64,000 nt of DNA, from positions 930,001-994,000 of the forward strand of contig JBLDXI010000046.1 in NCBI GenBank assembly GCA_047495785.1. The letters run 5' to 3'. The notes below the pieces were generated by a model that saw only the letters and a program-made list of their open reading frames with translations, had not been told where the DNA came from and made no database searches. The DNA comes from Lepidodermella squamata (taxonomy: Eukaryota; Gastrotricha). Shown here in pieces: positions 53,860-64,000 of the stretch. Each line of letters opens with the position of its first letter. Positions within the stretch are counted from its first letter, which is position 1. The translations under genes and the position numbers were made by a program.

Positions 53860-56484
53860 TCAATCAGTTTGCGTGGCAATGGATTTCGCGTTGCTATCGG
53901 GATCGGCAAAAGTAGTGCTGTAGCCTGTATTTCTTCTTCGCCTAAGCGAAGCGTTTGACATTCGGTCGATCACAATGCCATCGACTCGAGAATCGACTCG
54001 ACTGAAGCCGCGATGGAGGTTGAATTCAGCCGCACCTCCCGGGAAGCCGGTGTGCACAGCAATCTCGTCATCCTCCATCTCAATATTCGCATCCCCGGGT
54101 TCCTCGCCAGTTCCGACTAAGAAATGTATTCACGTATTATAAAGGATTGCTAAAAAAATAGCTTACGTGTAAGAGGCACGTCTCCCCAGAAGTAGCCAGG
54201 AGTCGAGTCTTCAATAAGCTTGGCAAGAGCAGCTTCTTGCGCGGCCTTCGACGCCTCGTCGCCCTCCTTTTCATCAATCGTAAGCACTTTGTGGTTGTGG
54301 TGATCGACATTGATGTGATGTTTGGATTCAACGTGGCTCTGCATTCTCGAAATTGTTGGAGAGGATCTCACGACCGAAATACTATGGCGAAGCCGTTTCA
54401 ATCGATCACTGCTACTGTCCGTTAAGTAACTATTGCCGAACTCGACTACAGCACTCTCGATGCTGTTAAGAGGCTTGAAGTTGTCCAGACCAATCGTCTC
54501 CATCTGGTGTCGCACAGAGTCGGCCAAGTTCACGAATATGATGTGCTTCTTATGCCTGATGACCAGGGCCATCAGCAATCGCCAGGCTTGAATTCCGGTG
54601 AAATCAATCCCTGTTACGAACCTGCAATCCAGGACGTAATGGATATCCGGTGTTGATAGCAGTGCAGTCATGCGGTCGATGAATTTGTCAACAGATGGAT
54701 ATTTCATACCATGAGATAACTGGATGATAGTGACGCGACCATGCTTCTCATCGCCTACCACATGCCCATGGCTAACGATGTGAAGCGGTTCGTGGGAGAC
54801 CGAAAGGTGCATGCTCACAATTGGCCGCAGGAATGTAACCATGTTGATGAGAATGGCGATGACGATGCCGTAGGCTAGGTCATAAAACAGGCACAGCAGG
54901 AACGTAAGCATGTACAAAAAGAAATCGGGCTTGTATTCCTTCCAAATTTTGATTGCCTGTGAAAAAAACAGGATTTTTAAAAGTCGAGCCAAAATTCTAG
55001 AAATGAGAAAAATCCATCCTAAAAATGAAAAATTCTGAAATATTAATTACTACTTGAAAATTACAGTTTTTAATCTCGGATATTTCAATTTTAATTTATT
55101 TGCGTAAATTTGAAAAATTTCTTACCGCTCGATAGTCGAAGAGATGGTGAGCTGCAGCGATTAGAATAGCAGCTAGCGCAGATTTTGGCACGAAATAGAA
55201 AATCTGAGTGAGAGAACCGATGGAAACCAGAATGATCACAATGCTTAAAATGCTGCTCAACAAAGATTTAACACCACATCGCTCGTTGAGAACCGTTTTA
55301 GCGGTGGCCGCACCGCAGGGATAGCCCATGTAGAAGCTCTGTAGGAAATTTGTCAATCCAATAGAGATCAGCTCCTGAGTAGCGTCGATTCTATAGCCAT
55401 TTTTGCGACCCATCGCTTTGAGAATGGCGAAAGTCTCCATGATACACATTAGTGGGACAATGATGATACCGACCGCAATTTTGGTCATTATGACCTGAGT
55501 AGTTTCAAGCAGGATCTCTTGCTCGACCCATGATCCGTTGGTTCGATTGGTCGGGTCGGGCACGAATACTTGCGTTTTGTTCCATAATTCGAATCTTGGA
55601 GCCGTTGGAACTGGAAATCCGGGCCTTATGTAGCCAACCATGCTGATGTGCTTCTCAGCCCAGACTTTATCCTCCTTAAACATGGCATAAGCGTAACCTG
55701 TCGTTCCCAGGAAGACGAATACGTTCCTGCCAGAAATGAAGAGCTTCAAGACAACCAGAGCAACTTCGCGAGCTTTCTGTGCCTTTTCCGATACCGGCTT
55801 TTTAATTCTCGGTAAAATGTAATCGCAGAAAATTTGATATCCATACTCCATGACTAGAAGAACCGCAAGAGATATAATTCCGATGTAAACATCGTGGAGT
55901 CGAATTTCTTCTGGATGGTCGGCGTAATTTTTCAATTGCTTCACGAACACCCCAGGGCTATCATTTGGATTCTTCTTGATGCCGAGGATGCTTTTCAGCT
56001 GAGAGGCAATAATCGTGAAACACGCTGCAGATGTGAAGCCCGAAACAACGGGAATGCTGAATAGGTTGACGATAAAGCCAAGTTTGAAAAAGCCGATGAA
56101 GAGCATGAGGAGACCACTTATCAACGCGAGGATTGATGCATAAGTGTTATCGCCCTGGGGACTCAACGGGCTTAGGACGTTGAACCCGGCCAATATCGTT
56201 GATCCAATCGCCGACGGTCCGATGACAGCATCCTTACTCGATCCCATGAACAAGTACAGAAAAGTGCCGATGAAACTGCTGTAAAGGCCAAATTCTGGCC
56301 TCAAGTAAGCAAGCTGGGCATAGGCCAGGGATATAGGAAGCAGGGTCAGGCCGACCGTTAACCCAGAGATGATATCATAGGGTATGTTCGCCAGCTCATA
56401 TTTAGGCAGCCATATCGCGATAGGAAACACTGATTTTAACCATGCCACTGGGTCTCTTCTTATTTGCGCAATAAATTTGAACAT
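53860..56484 (-). CDS. SLC26 (SLC26A11-like) anion transporter B
   Basis: Exons are 56484-55126, 54956-54167 and 54116-53860, with intron positions and phases identical to transporter A and a last exon of identical length (257 bases); the product is 801 residues. The ATG at 56484 (MFKFIAQIRRDP) was chosen to match A. The transporter domain (IPYDIISGLTVGLTLLPISL, FKLGFIVNLFSIPVVSGFTS) and STAS domain (RVTIIQLSHGMKYPSVDKF) are complete. Where A has the glycosylation-site repeat, B has a plain loop with NRTNGS. The tail diverges from A except for the shared ending region (SIATQTD-stop). That conservation within an otherwise variable tail suggests a binding site. Confidence 0.93.
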
Positions 56485-57048
56485 TTTATTTAACAAGCTA
56501 AATACGAAACTGGGGAGAGCACGCTGTGTTGACGTTATGGCTTTATATTTTTTTGCCGAGGTGTTCAGCTATAAACGCGCAGACAATGGCACGTTGGAGA
56601 GTGCGAGCGGCGTAATTATCACCAAAAGAACACGCTTTTTTGTTTTCTTTTTGACTGCTGCTTGCACTTTGATTCCAACCTGCGTCACAGGTAAAACTGG
56701 CGCAAAGCCCAGCAATCGGCAGTGGAATTTCATCATGAGGACGGCCGCGTCACGAAATTATGAGTGTAGGTTACATGTACACATGAGCCGCATTTACAAA
56801 GTTATTTATACATCAAACTTGAGTGCCAGACTTAAATAGGTCGAATGACCTGTTAACCTAGAATCTCAAGACAAAAAGCTTGAATCCTCTTCAACTCTTC
56901 GATTTCAAGGGTTTTAGGTTATTAGGTTTCAAGTCGAATACCTCTATTAGCTCGAAAGGTTTTATTTCAGATAAAACAGCAATGGAATGTAGGAGATGCA
57001 ATTAAGCAACATGCGAAAGGAATTGTCATAGAATTTTCTGGAATTTTC
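56485..57048. other. Intergenic
   Basis: Spacer upstream of SLC26 transporter B. An overlapping 151-codon plus-strand frame (56384-56839) begins inside the transporter exon in antisense and has no domain, so it is not called. Confidence 0.5.
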
Positions 57049-58726
57049 TTACGTGGATGAAGCTGATTGGGAGGCATCTGGACGTGGCTCAGTTTCCCCG
57101 GCGAAAAGCTGTCGTTTGGCATCGATGAAGCATTGGGCAAGATAGTGATGACCGCCGTCAATGGCCCAGCGAATCGCACGCTCCGCCTCCAGTCGTTGGC
57201 TGAAAATCGGCTTGCATCCTTTGCTGATCAAATACAGAGACTGGTCCACCTTCTCGGCTTCGTTTTCACATTCCCTAAACATTGTGTTGTACGCAGTTTC
57301 TCCGGCCTGGTTTTCATAATTCACATCGACGTGTTTTTCGTCGATCAGAAATTCAACAACGCGTTGTTGCCAGGGCGACATGGCGTAAATCAACGGCGTC
57401 CAGCCAATTCCATCAACAGCCTCAGCCATTTTCGGGTCACGATCCACGAGAAATTTGATGATGTCAAAGCGGCGGTCATAAAAAGCGACGTGGATTGCAA
57501 GAACCCGGTAGCCGGCAGAGTTCACGCTTGGAATAACCGAGTAAATGTCAGCGTTTTGCTCTTCCACCAAGTATCGCACGATATCAATGTGACCTAGAAG
57601 AACAGCGTGATGCAAGGGAGTCCCGTGGATTCTGTGAGATCTTCTGTATTGAGAGGTCATGAAACTTTTGCAATCAGCTGGCAATTTCGGGTGGTTGTAG
57701 ATTGCTTTCACTTCTTCGACGTCTCCTCGATCGATAGCTTCGTAGAACCTTATCTTCTCGCTTGGATTCTAGAAAAGTACCGATGATTAAAATCAGCGAC
57801 AAAGAGGGATGGAAAAATTACGTAATTCGGGACTACAATTGGCTTTGAAGTAAAGCCGATAAAAGTCTCGTCGGTCTCCCTTGGGTCTACTTGATATTCG
57901 ACGCCAGGTAGAAATGCTTGCTCCAATCGCCAGAGCTGAAAAGGGATCATTTAGCTTGTAAAATTACGGAAAATCAATTGATACCCGTAAGTCTTCCGCT
58001 GTTACTTCGAGGAACAAATCAACCAGTCGCTCGGCATCCAGCTGCAGGAAAGAAACCTCGTCGTACAGCGCTGAAATTTCGTGATCTCGACTCCAGCGAT
58101 GGCCGAATGACTCATTTATCGTTTCAGTTGGCCGAGCCAATGCCATTTTCAGCCTATCATAGCGCTCTGAGAGCTAAAATTTACATTCATAATTTGTTCA
58201 TGAATGAGCAATCTAGCTGGCCTACCCGGTGAGCAAACCATCCGATTTCCAGTCGAATCGATTCCAGATGAGTCGTGAAGCAATCTTGGCACATCCTTGT
58301 CTCGCAATGCCGACATAGCAGCGGATTTTCGATCATGCAAAAATGTTTACAGCCATGATCGTAGCTGTAGCGCTGTCGGTCTCGTTCCCAAGTTTCTAGG
58401 AACAAGTTTTTCGTTCGGAGATCAAGAGTCGGTCTACGGCTTAGCTGTTGTTGTAGGCCGCAAATCGGGCATTTCAGCGAGCATCGCCTGGTTCGATCGT
58501 CGCGCTTCAAGCCTTGACGCAGGCAGAAAAGACACATTTGATGACCGCAGACTGGCATAATTTGCGGCTCGATAATGATATCGTTACATACAGGGCATTC
58601 GAGGAGCTAAAACCGAAATAGGCACAAACATAGAATGAAAGATTATCGACAACTATAACTTACACGAAATTGTTCCTCATCTTCGTCATCTGAGATTATC
58701 GGGTATGAATAACGATAGTCCTCCAT
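57049..58726 (-). CDS. TRIM-like RING/B-box/coiled-coil protein with C-terminal ankyrin repeats
   Basis: Exons are 58726-58664, 58606-58226, 58173-57985, 57935-57822 and 57768-57049; introns are about 50-57 bases, all phase 0, giving 488 residues. After an acidic leader comes a RING finger (ECPVCNDIII, MPVCGHQMCLFCLRQG, LKCPICG). A B-box-type zinc motif follows (HGCKHFCMIE, LCRHCETRMCQDC), then a charged helical stretch likely to be a coiled coil (residues about 149-211). Ankyrin repeats occupy about 275-450 (HGTPLHHAVLLGHIDIVRYL, GWTPLIYAMSPWQQRVVEFL). RING/B-box proteins are ubiquitin E3 ligases, and the C-terminal module reads the target. Ankyrin repeats in place of PRY-SPRY or NHL are unusual. 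Confidence 0.87.
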
Positions 58727-58779
58727 TCTACAAGCTACAAATTACTGTTTAATGTTTGAAATTCGAACGATAATTATAA

Positions 58780-58888
58780 TATATTGCCTTAGTTGTAATT
58801 TTAGTCAGCGGGCGGATTTTTGGTCGGAGGCCGCCAGGCCGGAGACCAAAATCCGCCAGCTGACTAAAATTGCAAATAAGGCAATATA
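58780..58888. repeat. Near-perfect 109-bp hairpin
   Basis: TATATTGCCTTAGTTGTAAT and AATTTTAGTCAGCGGGCGGA are followed, across a short GC-rich loop, by their complements (GACCAAAATCCGCCAGCTGA, TTGCAAATAAGGCAATATA). It is typical of a minimal foldback MITE. Confidence 0.75.
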
Positions 58889-59711
58889 CTTATTATCACC
58901 CATCTGCGACTTGTCCTAGTAGTAATCCGCGTCACGACGGAAAAGAGACTGATTTTTTTTCCTTTGGACTAAGACACGTGGACTTCGTAAACATTAGTAG
59001 GGCTTCATTTTTCCGAATTTTGATTCGAAAGCTACTAGCATGTTTTAAGCTGAAATTTGGAGGTTTGAATAGATTCTTTTTAACCGAAGGTGGCAAGAAC
59101 GGCTCAAGTTCAGGTATTTTCAGTAATTATTGAGGTTTCAGGTGATGTAGATTGTCAGACCTAGCTCTACATTATCTACTGTAAATACAATTCCGTTTTT
59201 TGTTTAAATACAGTTTTAGGCGATAAATTTCAGTTGCCATCAAGCTGCTCCTAAAATTTATAGAGGGATCTAACCCTATTACTCTTTCCGGCCTGCAATT
59301 CGATATTCATGGCATTGCTATTGATTTCAAATTAAAGCACCAGCTGATCGAAAATTGGCAATTGGCAAATCCAAAAATTTTGATCACTGATAACAACGTT
59401 GAACAAATTAATCTAAAATGAATGAGAACGGTATCTTTTCCTCAAACCTGTTCTAATCTCTTGAATTCTGGAATTATTCTGAATCTCTGCGTAGAAAACG
59501 GGGTGAATTGTATAAGTCAAATTGGAACGAATTTTTGTCTTGATTCAATATTGAGCTCTATATTCTATTAGCCAAGCCATTTTAGTTAATTTTTTGCTAT
59601 TTTCAACGTGGCCTTTTACCTTTACCTAAGCCAGGAATTTGTTGTATTTTCGCCATTTTCGCCATTTTTTCCTTAACCTATTTTTGTGTCTTGTCTTTTT
59701 TTGGGTTGTCT

Positions 59712-59870
59712 TAATTTTTGCTCTGCCATCTGACGGCTACTGAGTTGACCTTCGTTCGAGTTAAGACAAATCAGACCGGCGGCTCGCTCATAAAATCCGC
59801 CGGTCTGATTTTAATCCGAACAATGGTCAACACAGTGGCCGACTGATTTTAGGACCAAGGCAAAAATATT
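59712..59870. repeat. 159-bp hairpin element
   Basis: The arms pair through AATCAGACCGGCGG / CCGCCGGTCTGATT at the centre. They extend outward through GTTGACC...CGTTCG / CGAACAATGGTCAAC to ATTTTTGC / GCAAAAAT. It shares the idea, though not the full sequence, of the hairpin at 58780. Confidence 0.65.
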
Positions 59871-60241
59871 TTCAGAGGGGTGATAATAATGTAAGATTTG
59901 AAACAGCAACGTGCGACATCTGCGGAGCTTCTGTGTGCAATTTGTCAAATAACGGCACCATTCGTTTTCTAATGTGGCCACAAGAAAGATTTGAACGCGT
60001 CAAATAAGCGTCAATTGGTACTTCTGCAGATGACTTTGTCACGTTTTATCAATTCAACATCGAAAAACTTGAAAATCTTGATCGATTTTCGATTTTGTGA
60101 TTATGGGTGTGGGTCAGACTGAATCAATAATGAAACAAAACTCATATGCCATATCAGCTTTATTATTCAAAATCCCAAGAACGCAAATTCCAAGTCAGCA
60201 GTCATTGAACTAATGTAAACTCGTTGATACTGACTTGACTT

Positions 60242-61541
60242 TTAAGACTTTTTCGTCGGTTGATGAACAGCAAGTTCTGATGCTCGAGACTGCCGTTCGT
60301 TAGAAACAGTACTTGTTGCACCTGTCCGTCTGCTGTTCGAAACCATCGATTGCCGACTCTCCGCTAAGCTGACAGCTCCGGGCGCGTTGCGTCTCGGTGC
60401 TCTTACGTTCCCAACATCTTGTCCCTTATTATAACCAACCTATTTAATAAAAGTTAACCAGTTTGAAGATTTTAGTGGAGTAATTCTTTACCCCATCCCA
60501 ACCAGGTTCTCCGTAGAAGCTTTCAGGCGATGGAGAGCTTGATCGATTTAACACGACTCGTCTAGGGTAGTCAAATCGCTGTTTAATCGCATCAGTCTGA
60601 TCTCGATTCCTCGGCTTGCCAGTCACAGATGGGACCGAGTTCTGAGTATTCCCCCTCTCAGGTGATTGATGTGCTCCCCCTGCTGTCGTATCACTACTAC
60701 TACTTATAAACAAAATCAATATGAAAAAATGTCATTCGTGTGATCAATTCTTACGATGGGGAGAAGAGAGAAGGAGGCAGGGATGAGGAATTTCGAGTGT
60801 CAGCTGTTGATGGAATAACGGGCTCTGCTGTTGGCGGAGGGCGAGGCTCGTCATGTTTAACGGTTTGGGCTGGAGGCTCCTCTCTCTTGAGGATTAGATC
60901 GGGTGCTTTTGCCTTAGCCTTCTCGGAGTCTGCTTTCGGCTCGACCTTGCTCGGCTCTTGAACTTTGACCTCTTTTCCAGGCTTTTGAACTTCGGCCTTG
61001 CTTTCTTCCTCCGGAACTTCTAAAGGTCCATCAGGGAATGGATTGTCAAACTCTTTTTGCTTGGCCGTTCGTTCGTCGAGATTTTGCTTTGAAGGCCTCC
61101 TTGTCAAGGCATTTTTCCTGAACCGGGCTGCTGCTTCACGTGAGAAGGAAACGGGCATGGATGGACGGGTCTTCTGCTCCTTTAGCATCTGGATGACTTT
61201 TTCGGCACGATGCTATAAATCGAAGAGTAATATAAAGGATTTCTATCAAGGAATGTGCTAACCTTCTCAGCTAGCCGTTGAAGATACCGTTCGTAACACT
61301 TTTCGACAACTTCACTTATGACGATACTTTCGAGTACAATCGCAATAATTATGACGATAGCGTAGAAACACCTTGGCAACGCGTCTTGCGACGAATCGCC
61401 ATCATCCTCGTTGAAGTTAACTCCGGTCGTTGTGCTGGAAATAACCGTCGCTGTAGTTGTCTCATCCATATCATCGAGTTGAGTAAAATAAGGCTGGGGA
61501 AGTGCTGCCATTGAAAAATCGGTCAGATTTTGAGGGGCCAT
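60242..61541 (-). CDS. Unrecognised single-pass membrane protein with long proline/acid-rich tail
   Basis: Exons are 61541-61263, 61212-60755, 60702-60492 and 60439-60242; introns are 50-52 bases, all phases close, and the product is 381 residues. An about 55-residue N-terminus without a cleavable leader, rich in threonine and acid, precedes one hydrophobic span (CFYAIVIIIAIVLESIVI). The following helix is charged (VVEKCYERYLQRLAEK). The rest is low-complexity: basic/serine stretches, a KPGKEVKVQEPSKVEPKADS region and poly-Ser/Pro. Such a layout suits a signal-anchor protein with a disordered cytosolic tail. No family is recognised. Confidence 0.72.
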
Positions 61542-62319
61542 AGCGTCGATATGAGAAAGAGCTTTTTGAAATATTGATTAGTTTGTTAAGCGTTCTTATA
61601 TGGCCAACTAATCGATCTCTCGAAAATGGCTAGACTACCAGAGTCGAGACATCAGGCAAACACAGCGACCAAAACCGTAGGTGTCCATCTTATTTTTTGT
61701 GTTACCTTTTGAACTGCTTCTAAACCGGTGCATTATCTGTAATAAACAACTTGGCGTAGTATAGTGCTGTGCTATTCAGCCATGTTTCTATGGACATATC
61801 TTCACAGTCAATTTATCCATTCAATGCATGCTGATATAGCTGTGTTAAATGCTCCCTTTCATCCTTTATCCTTTAATCAAATAATGGTGAAATTTCTTCC
61901 GTCTCGAAAATTATATATAAGTATCTTTCTTTATATGAATGAAAGCCTCGCGGTATAATTTTAATCAAACCATAATTTCATCGTTGAAAATCACCTAAAA
62001 TAAAAAAGTAGGTAAACATTTTGAACCTTTTGAAATTGAAATTTGTTTTTCGAATGAATTTTGTCGTTGTAAGAGTTGTAAGAGTTGGAATCGTTGTTGC
62101 ATTCTTATTCCAACTAGCTATTCCGAAAGAAATCATGAATAATTTAACACTCTGGAAGTGTCGCAGGGTTGCTAACCTTGCCATGGCTCCAATTGATCGA
62201 AAAAGCTGTAGAATAAAACATCATGCCTAGACATGAATCGAATTACGAAAGGTAACAATAGCGCTTAGCATACTTTGAAGCTGTCTCGCTACATGATGCT
62301 GCCAATTAGAAACTAGTAC
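61542..62319. other. Divergent promoter interval
   Basis: It lies between two divergent genes and should hold both promoters. The short frames (61764, 61978, 62021) overlap on both strands and carry no domain. No TATA box can be placed with confidence. Confidence 0.45.
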
Positions 62320-62926
62320 ATGGCAAGCTCTAACACTGTCGGGGCTTTGAATCCTGGTAATGACGAGCTATCAAGGCTGAAATCAGCCAGCCAGCTGCCA
62401 GACTACTTCCCGCCATCTTATGAATTTCCTCCTAGCAATAACTCTGTGTAAGGATACAGCATTTTGAAACAAACTCGAAAATAATTGTCTCATATTTAGT
62501 GAAAACTTTCCGATCGAGCTTCCCGCAGCTCCTGTGCGGCCAGGCTACGCCATACCACAAACTTTAATGGAAGCAGCTATGCCTGAAAGAGACCCTCTCG
62601 TCATCACAAAATTGACACGGTGGCGCAACATCGCCCTAGCCCTTTCCATTATCTCTCTAGTCCTCACCTGCATGTGCTGTATAGCAATACCGGCCCTCGT
62701 CATGGCTGCGAAACGGCCGCAATACGTCGAATCTCGTAAACATTACATCATTGCTATATCACTGGCGGTCCTCGCCTTCGTCCTTGGTGCTATGTGTATA
62801 ATCGCAGCTGCTGTAACTCTGAATATTTTGTATCAAGCTAGGGCGGCTGAGGCTGAGCTAGCAGCGCGGTATCGAACAACATTACCAGCATTTCCAGTCC
62901 AGGGTAGTACTCATCACTTTTCTTAG
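62320..62926 (+). CDS. CD225/dispanin-like two-span membrane protein
   Basis: Exon 1 is 62320-62447 and exon 2 is 62500-62926. The 52-base intron (gtaagg...tatttag) is phase 2 and the product is 184 residues. The N-terminal about 75 residues are proline-rich with a PPSY motif (a possible WW-domain ligand). Then follow two hydrophobic spans. The first ends CMCCIAIPALVMAAKRP, the cysteine/Pro-Ala-Leu-Val pattern of the CD225 (IFITM/PRRT/TMEM91) family. The second is IIAISLAVLAFVLGAMCIIA. In that family the first span is a re-entrant, often palmitoylated hairpin. The exact subfamily is not clear, and a general tetraspanning relative is less likely given the two spans. Confidence 0.72.
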
Positions 62927-62970
62927 ATTTATTGCCATGCATAGAATAAAATTGTGAAGACTATCACTAC

Positions 62971-63386
62971 TCATTGTTTGTAAACAAAAGCGAGCACCGA
63001 GAGAATAACACTAGAGAACAAGAAGGGCCTTGAGACTTCGATAGACTGAGCACTGTTGCAACTATCCTTCGTACAGCAAACTATGAAAAATATTCCGAAT
63101 TTTTTTAAGAATACGATTAGCACAATTCCTTACGTGTGAATCCACCGAACGTTCCGCCCTCAGTGCAAGTAGTTGTGCAGCCTTTTATAACGGCAGATGC
63201 TGTGTCTACGGTTAGCACTGTTTTGTAGCAGAACGAATTGAGGATACCGCTCTCGCAGGATTCTGCTCGCTCGGTTCCGTCGCAGTTTGAACATTGAACG
63301 CATTTCAAAACTGCCGAAGTAACGATTGAAGTTGATGCCAGCAGAGAAATTGCCGCGATAGCAACCGATAAGTTGATCCTACTCAT
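62971..63386 (-). CDS. Ly6/uPAR (three-finger) protein, probably GPI-anchored
   Basis: Exon 1 is 63386-63134 and exon 2 is 63080-62971. The 53-base intron (gtaagg...catag) is phase 1 and the product is 120 residues. A signal peptide (MSRINLSVAIAAISLLAS) precedes a ten-cysteine LU domain: LKCVQCSNC, FCYK, GCTTTC and the diagnostic CCTKDSCN at its end. A hydrophobic C-terminus (PFLFSSVILSVLAFVYKQ) fits a GPI-attachment signal. The unspliced frame stops at 63117 and would lack the closing CC...CN, so the second exon is needed. Endogenous LU proteins modulate receptors or cell contacts; the partner is unknown. The gene is convergent with the dispanin-like gene, 45 bases apart. Confidence 0.85.
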
Positions 63387-63845
63387 TGTTTTATTTTAGA
63401 TCTGCGACAAAATACTTATTAGCAGCTGATAGGCGAAAATTATGATATTCATGCATCGGTTGTGGGTTGTGGTAGAAAAAAATGAGGTTCATAACTCAGT
63501 TTGTCTCATGGGAATAAAATTTCGCAGACAGTGTAGCGTCATTTGCATAACAGGATCGGGAGTACCAAATCAATGCCTTATTAGTAGAACCAGTTTTTTC
63601 TGCGCCAAAATGAGATCTTTTGAACCGGCTTCTCACGTGATTACAGCTGTTTTAGCTATTCAACAGTTCTTTCGTATATAGTTATTTGTTTACAAATGGA
63701 GGGGGAGGGCCTTTCATACTACGTTTTTTACCAACGTGAGTAAGTAAGCTACAACACTGATATAACAGCCAGCTTATCATATATTGCATGTTGTAGCATT
63801 AAGAAAGACTACCTAAAACATCAAACAGCTTTATTCTCGCAAATA
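63387..63845. other. Divergent promoter interval
   Basis: Non-coding spacer between the Ly6/uPAR gene and the gene entering the right edge. The 79-codon plus frame at 63442 has no feature. Both promoters should lie here. Confidence 0.45.
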
Positions 63846-64000
63846 ATGGCCGATGACTATGAGAGCCGGGCTATCCAACAGCTGTTTTGCCATTGGAACC
63901 TAGGCGAGTTGAGCGAGAGGGAGGCCCGCAAGCGAATAAAGGACTTCGCTTCTGAGCTGGACTATCGATGCACTAGAATTTACGAGAAAATAATCCCAAT
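63846..64000 (+). CDS. 5' end of an unrecognised gene (partial)
   Basis: The ATG at 63846, with an A-rich leader, opens a frame without stops to the window edge (51 codons). It begins MADDYESRAIQQLFCHWNLG and is followed by charged helical sequence (LSEREARKRIKDFASELDY). The composition is that of a cytosolic protein. Too little is visible to name a family. Confidence 0.55.
   Translation, partial: MADDYESRAIQQLFCHWNLGELSEREARKRIKDFASELDYRCTRIYEKIIP

Larger units (their letters stand above)
58727..60241. other. Intergenic with two hairpin elements
   Basis: No gene is supported; an 87-codon plus frame at 58870 has no feature. Two hairpin repeats (58780-58888 and 59712-59870) lie inside and share GGCGGATTTT-type stems. 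Confidence 0.5.

Overview
The window is animal nuclear DNA. Genes are split by GT-AG introns that are mostly only 44-65 bases long, and the families are metazoan: anoctamin, SLC26, CD225/dispanin, Ly6/uPAR, TRIM, F-box, astacin-CUB, family C receptor. I cannot fix the phylum. The genome is a compact invertebrate one (short introns, weak acceptor consensus, many small inverted-repeat elements). No bacterial-style operons, rRNA or CRISPR arrays were seen. All multi-exon models below were spliced by eye; exon joins were accepted only when the reading phase closed.

Layout. 1-9.3 kb (minus strand): four tandem paralogues of a lineage-type ankyrin gene (one cut by the window edge, one broken by two frameshifts), a small C2H2 zinc-finger gene, and an F-box-ankyrin gene. 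10.4-13.1 kb (minus): two tandem secreted serine beta-lactamase-like proteins sharing an upstream sequence box. 15.9-20.4 kb (plus): a complete 15-exon anoctamin with an intact calcium site, carrying a long hairpin repeat in intron 2. 21.8-23.8 kb (minus): an unrecognised two-pass membrane protein.

24.7-44.2 kb is the most dynamic part. A segment encoding an astacin-like/EGF/CUB/kringle protein is present twice in the same orientation. Both copies have lost all three zinc-binding histidines, and each carries a separate lesion. Comparing the copies exposes clean transposon insertions in copy 2: 193 bp, 2.4 kb and 1.33 kb. The first two have 4-bp target duplications. Between the copies lie many foldback elements and tRNA-like sequences.

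46.2-47.3 kb (plus): a GT6-family glycosyltransferase. 48.0-49.9 kb (minus): a GABA-B-like receptor relic with an in-frame stop and no TM1-TM3. 50.9-56.5 kb (minus): two tandem SLC26 anion transporters of SLC26A11 type with conserved TQT-containing tails. 57.0-58.7 kb (minus): a RING/B-box protein with C-terminal ankyrin repeats. 60.2-61.5 kb (minus): an unrecognised single-pass protein. 62.3-62.9 kb (plus): a CD225/dispanin-like protein. 63.0-63.4 kb (minus): a GPI-anchored Ly6/uPAR protein. 63.8 kb to the end (plus): the start of an unrecognised gene.

How they relate: most neighbours are tandem duplicates or unrelated housekeeping and membrane genes, and there is no sign of one multi-gene pathway. 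The strongest leads are the pseudoprotease-kringle duplication with its datable insertions, the two transposons with subterminal repeat arrays, the two E3-ligase-type ankyrin fusions, and the GT6 enzyme.
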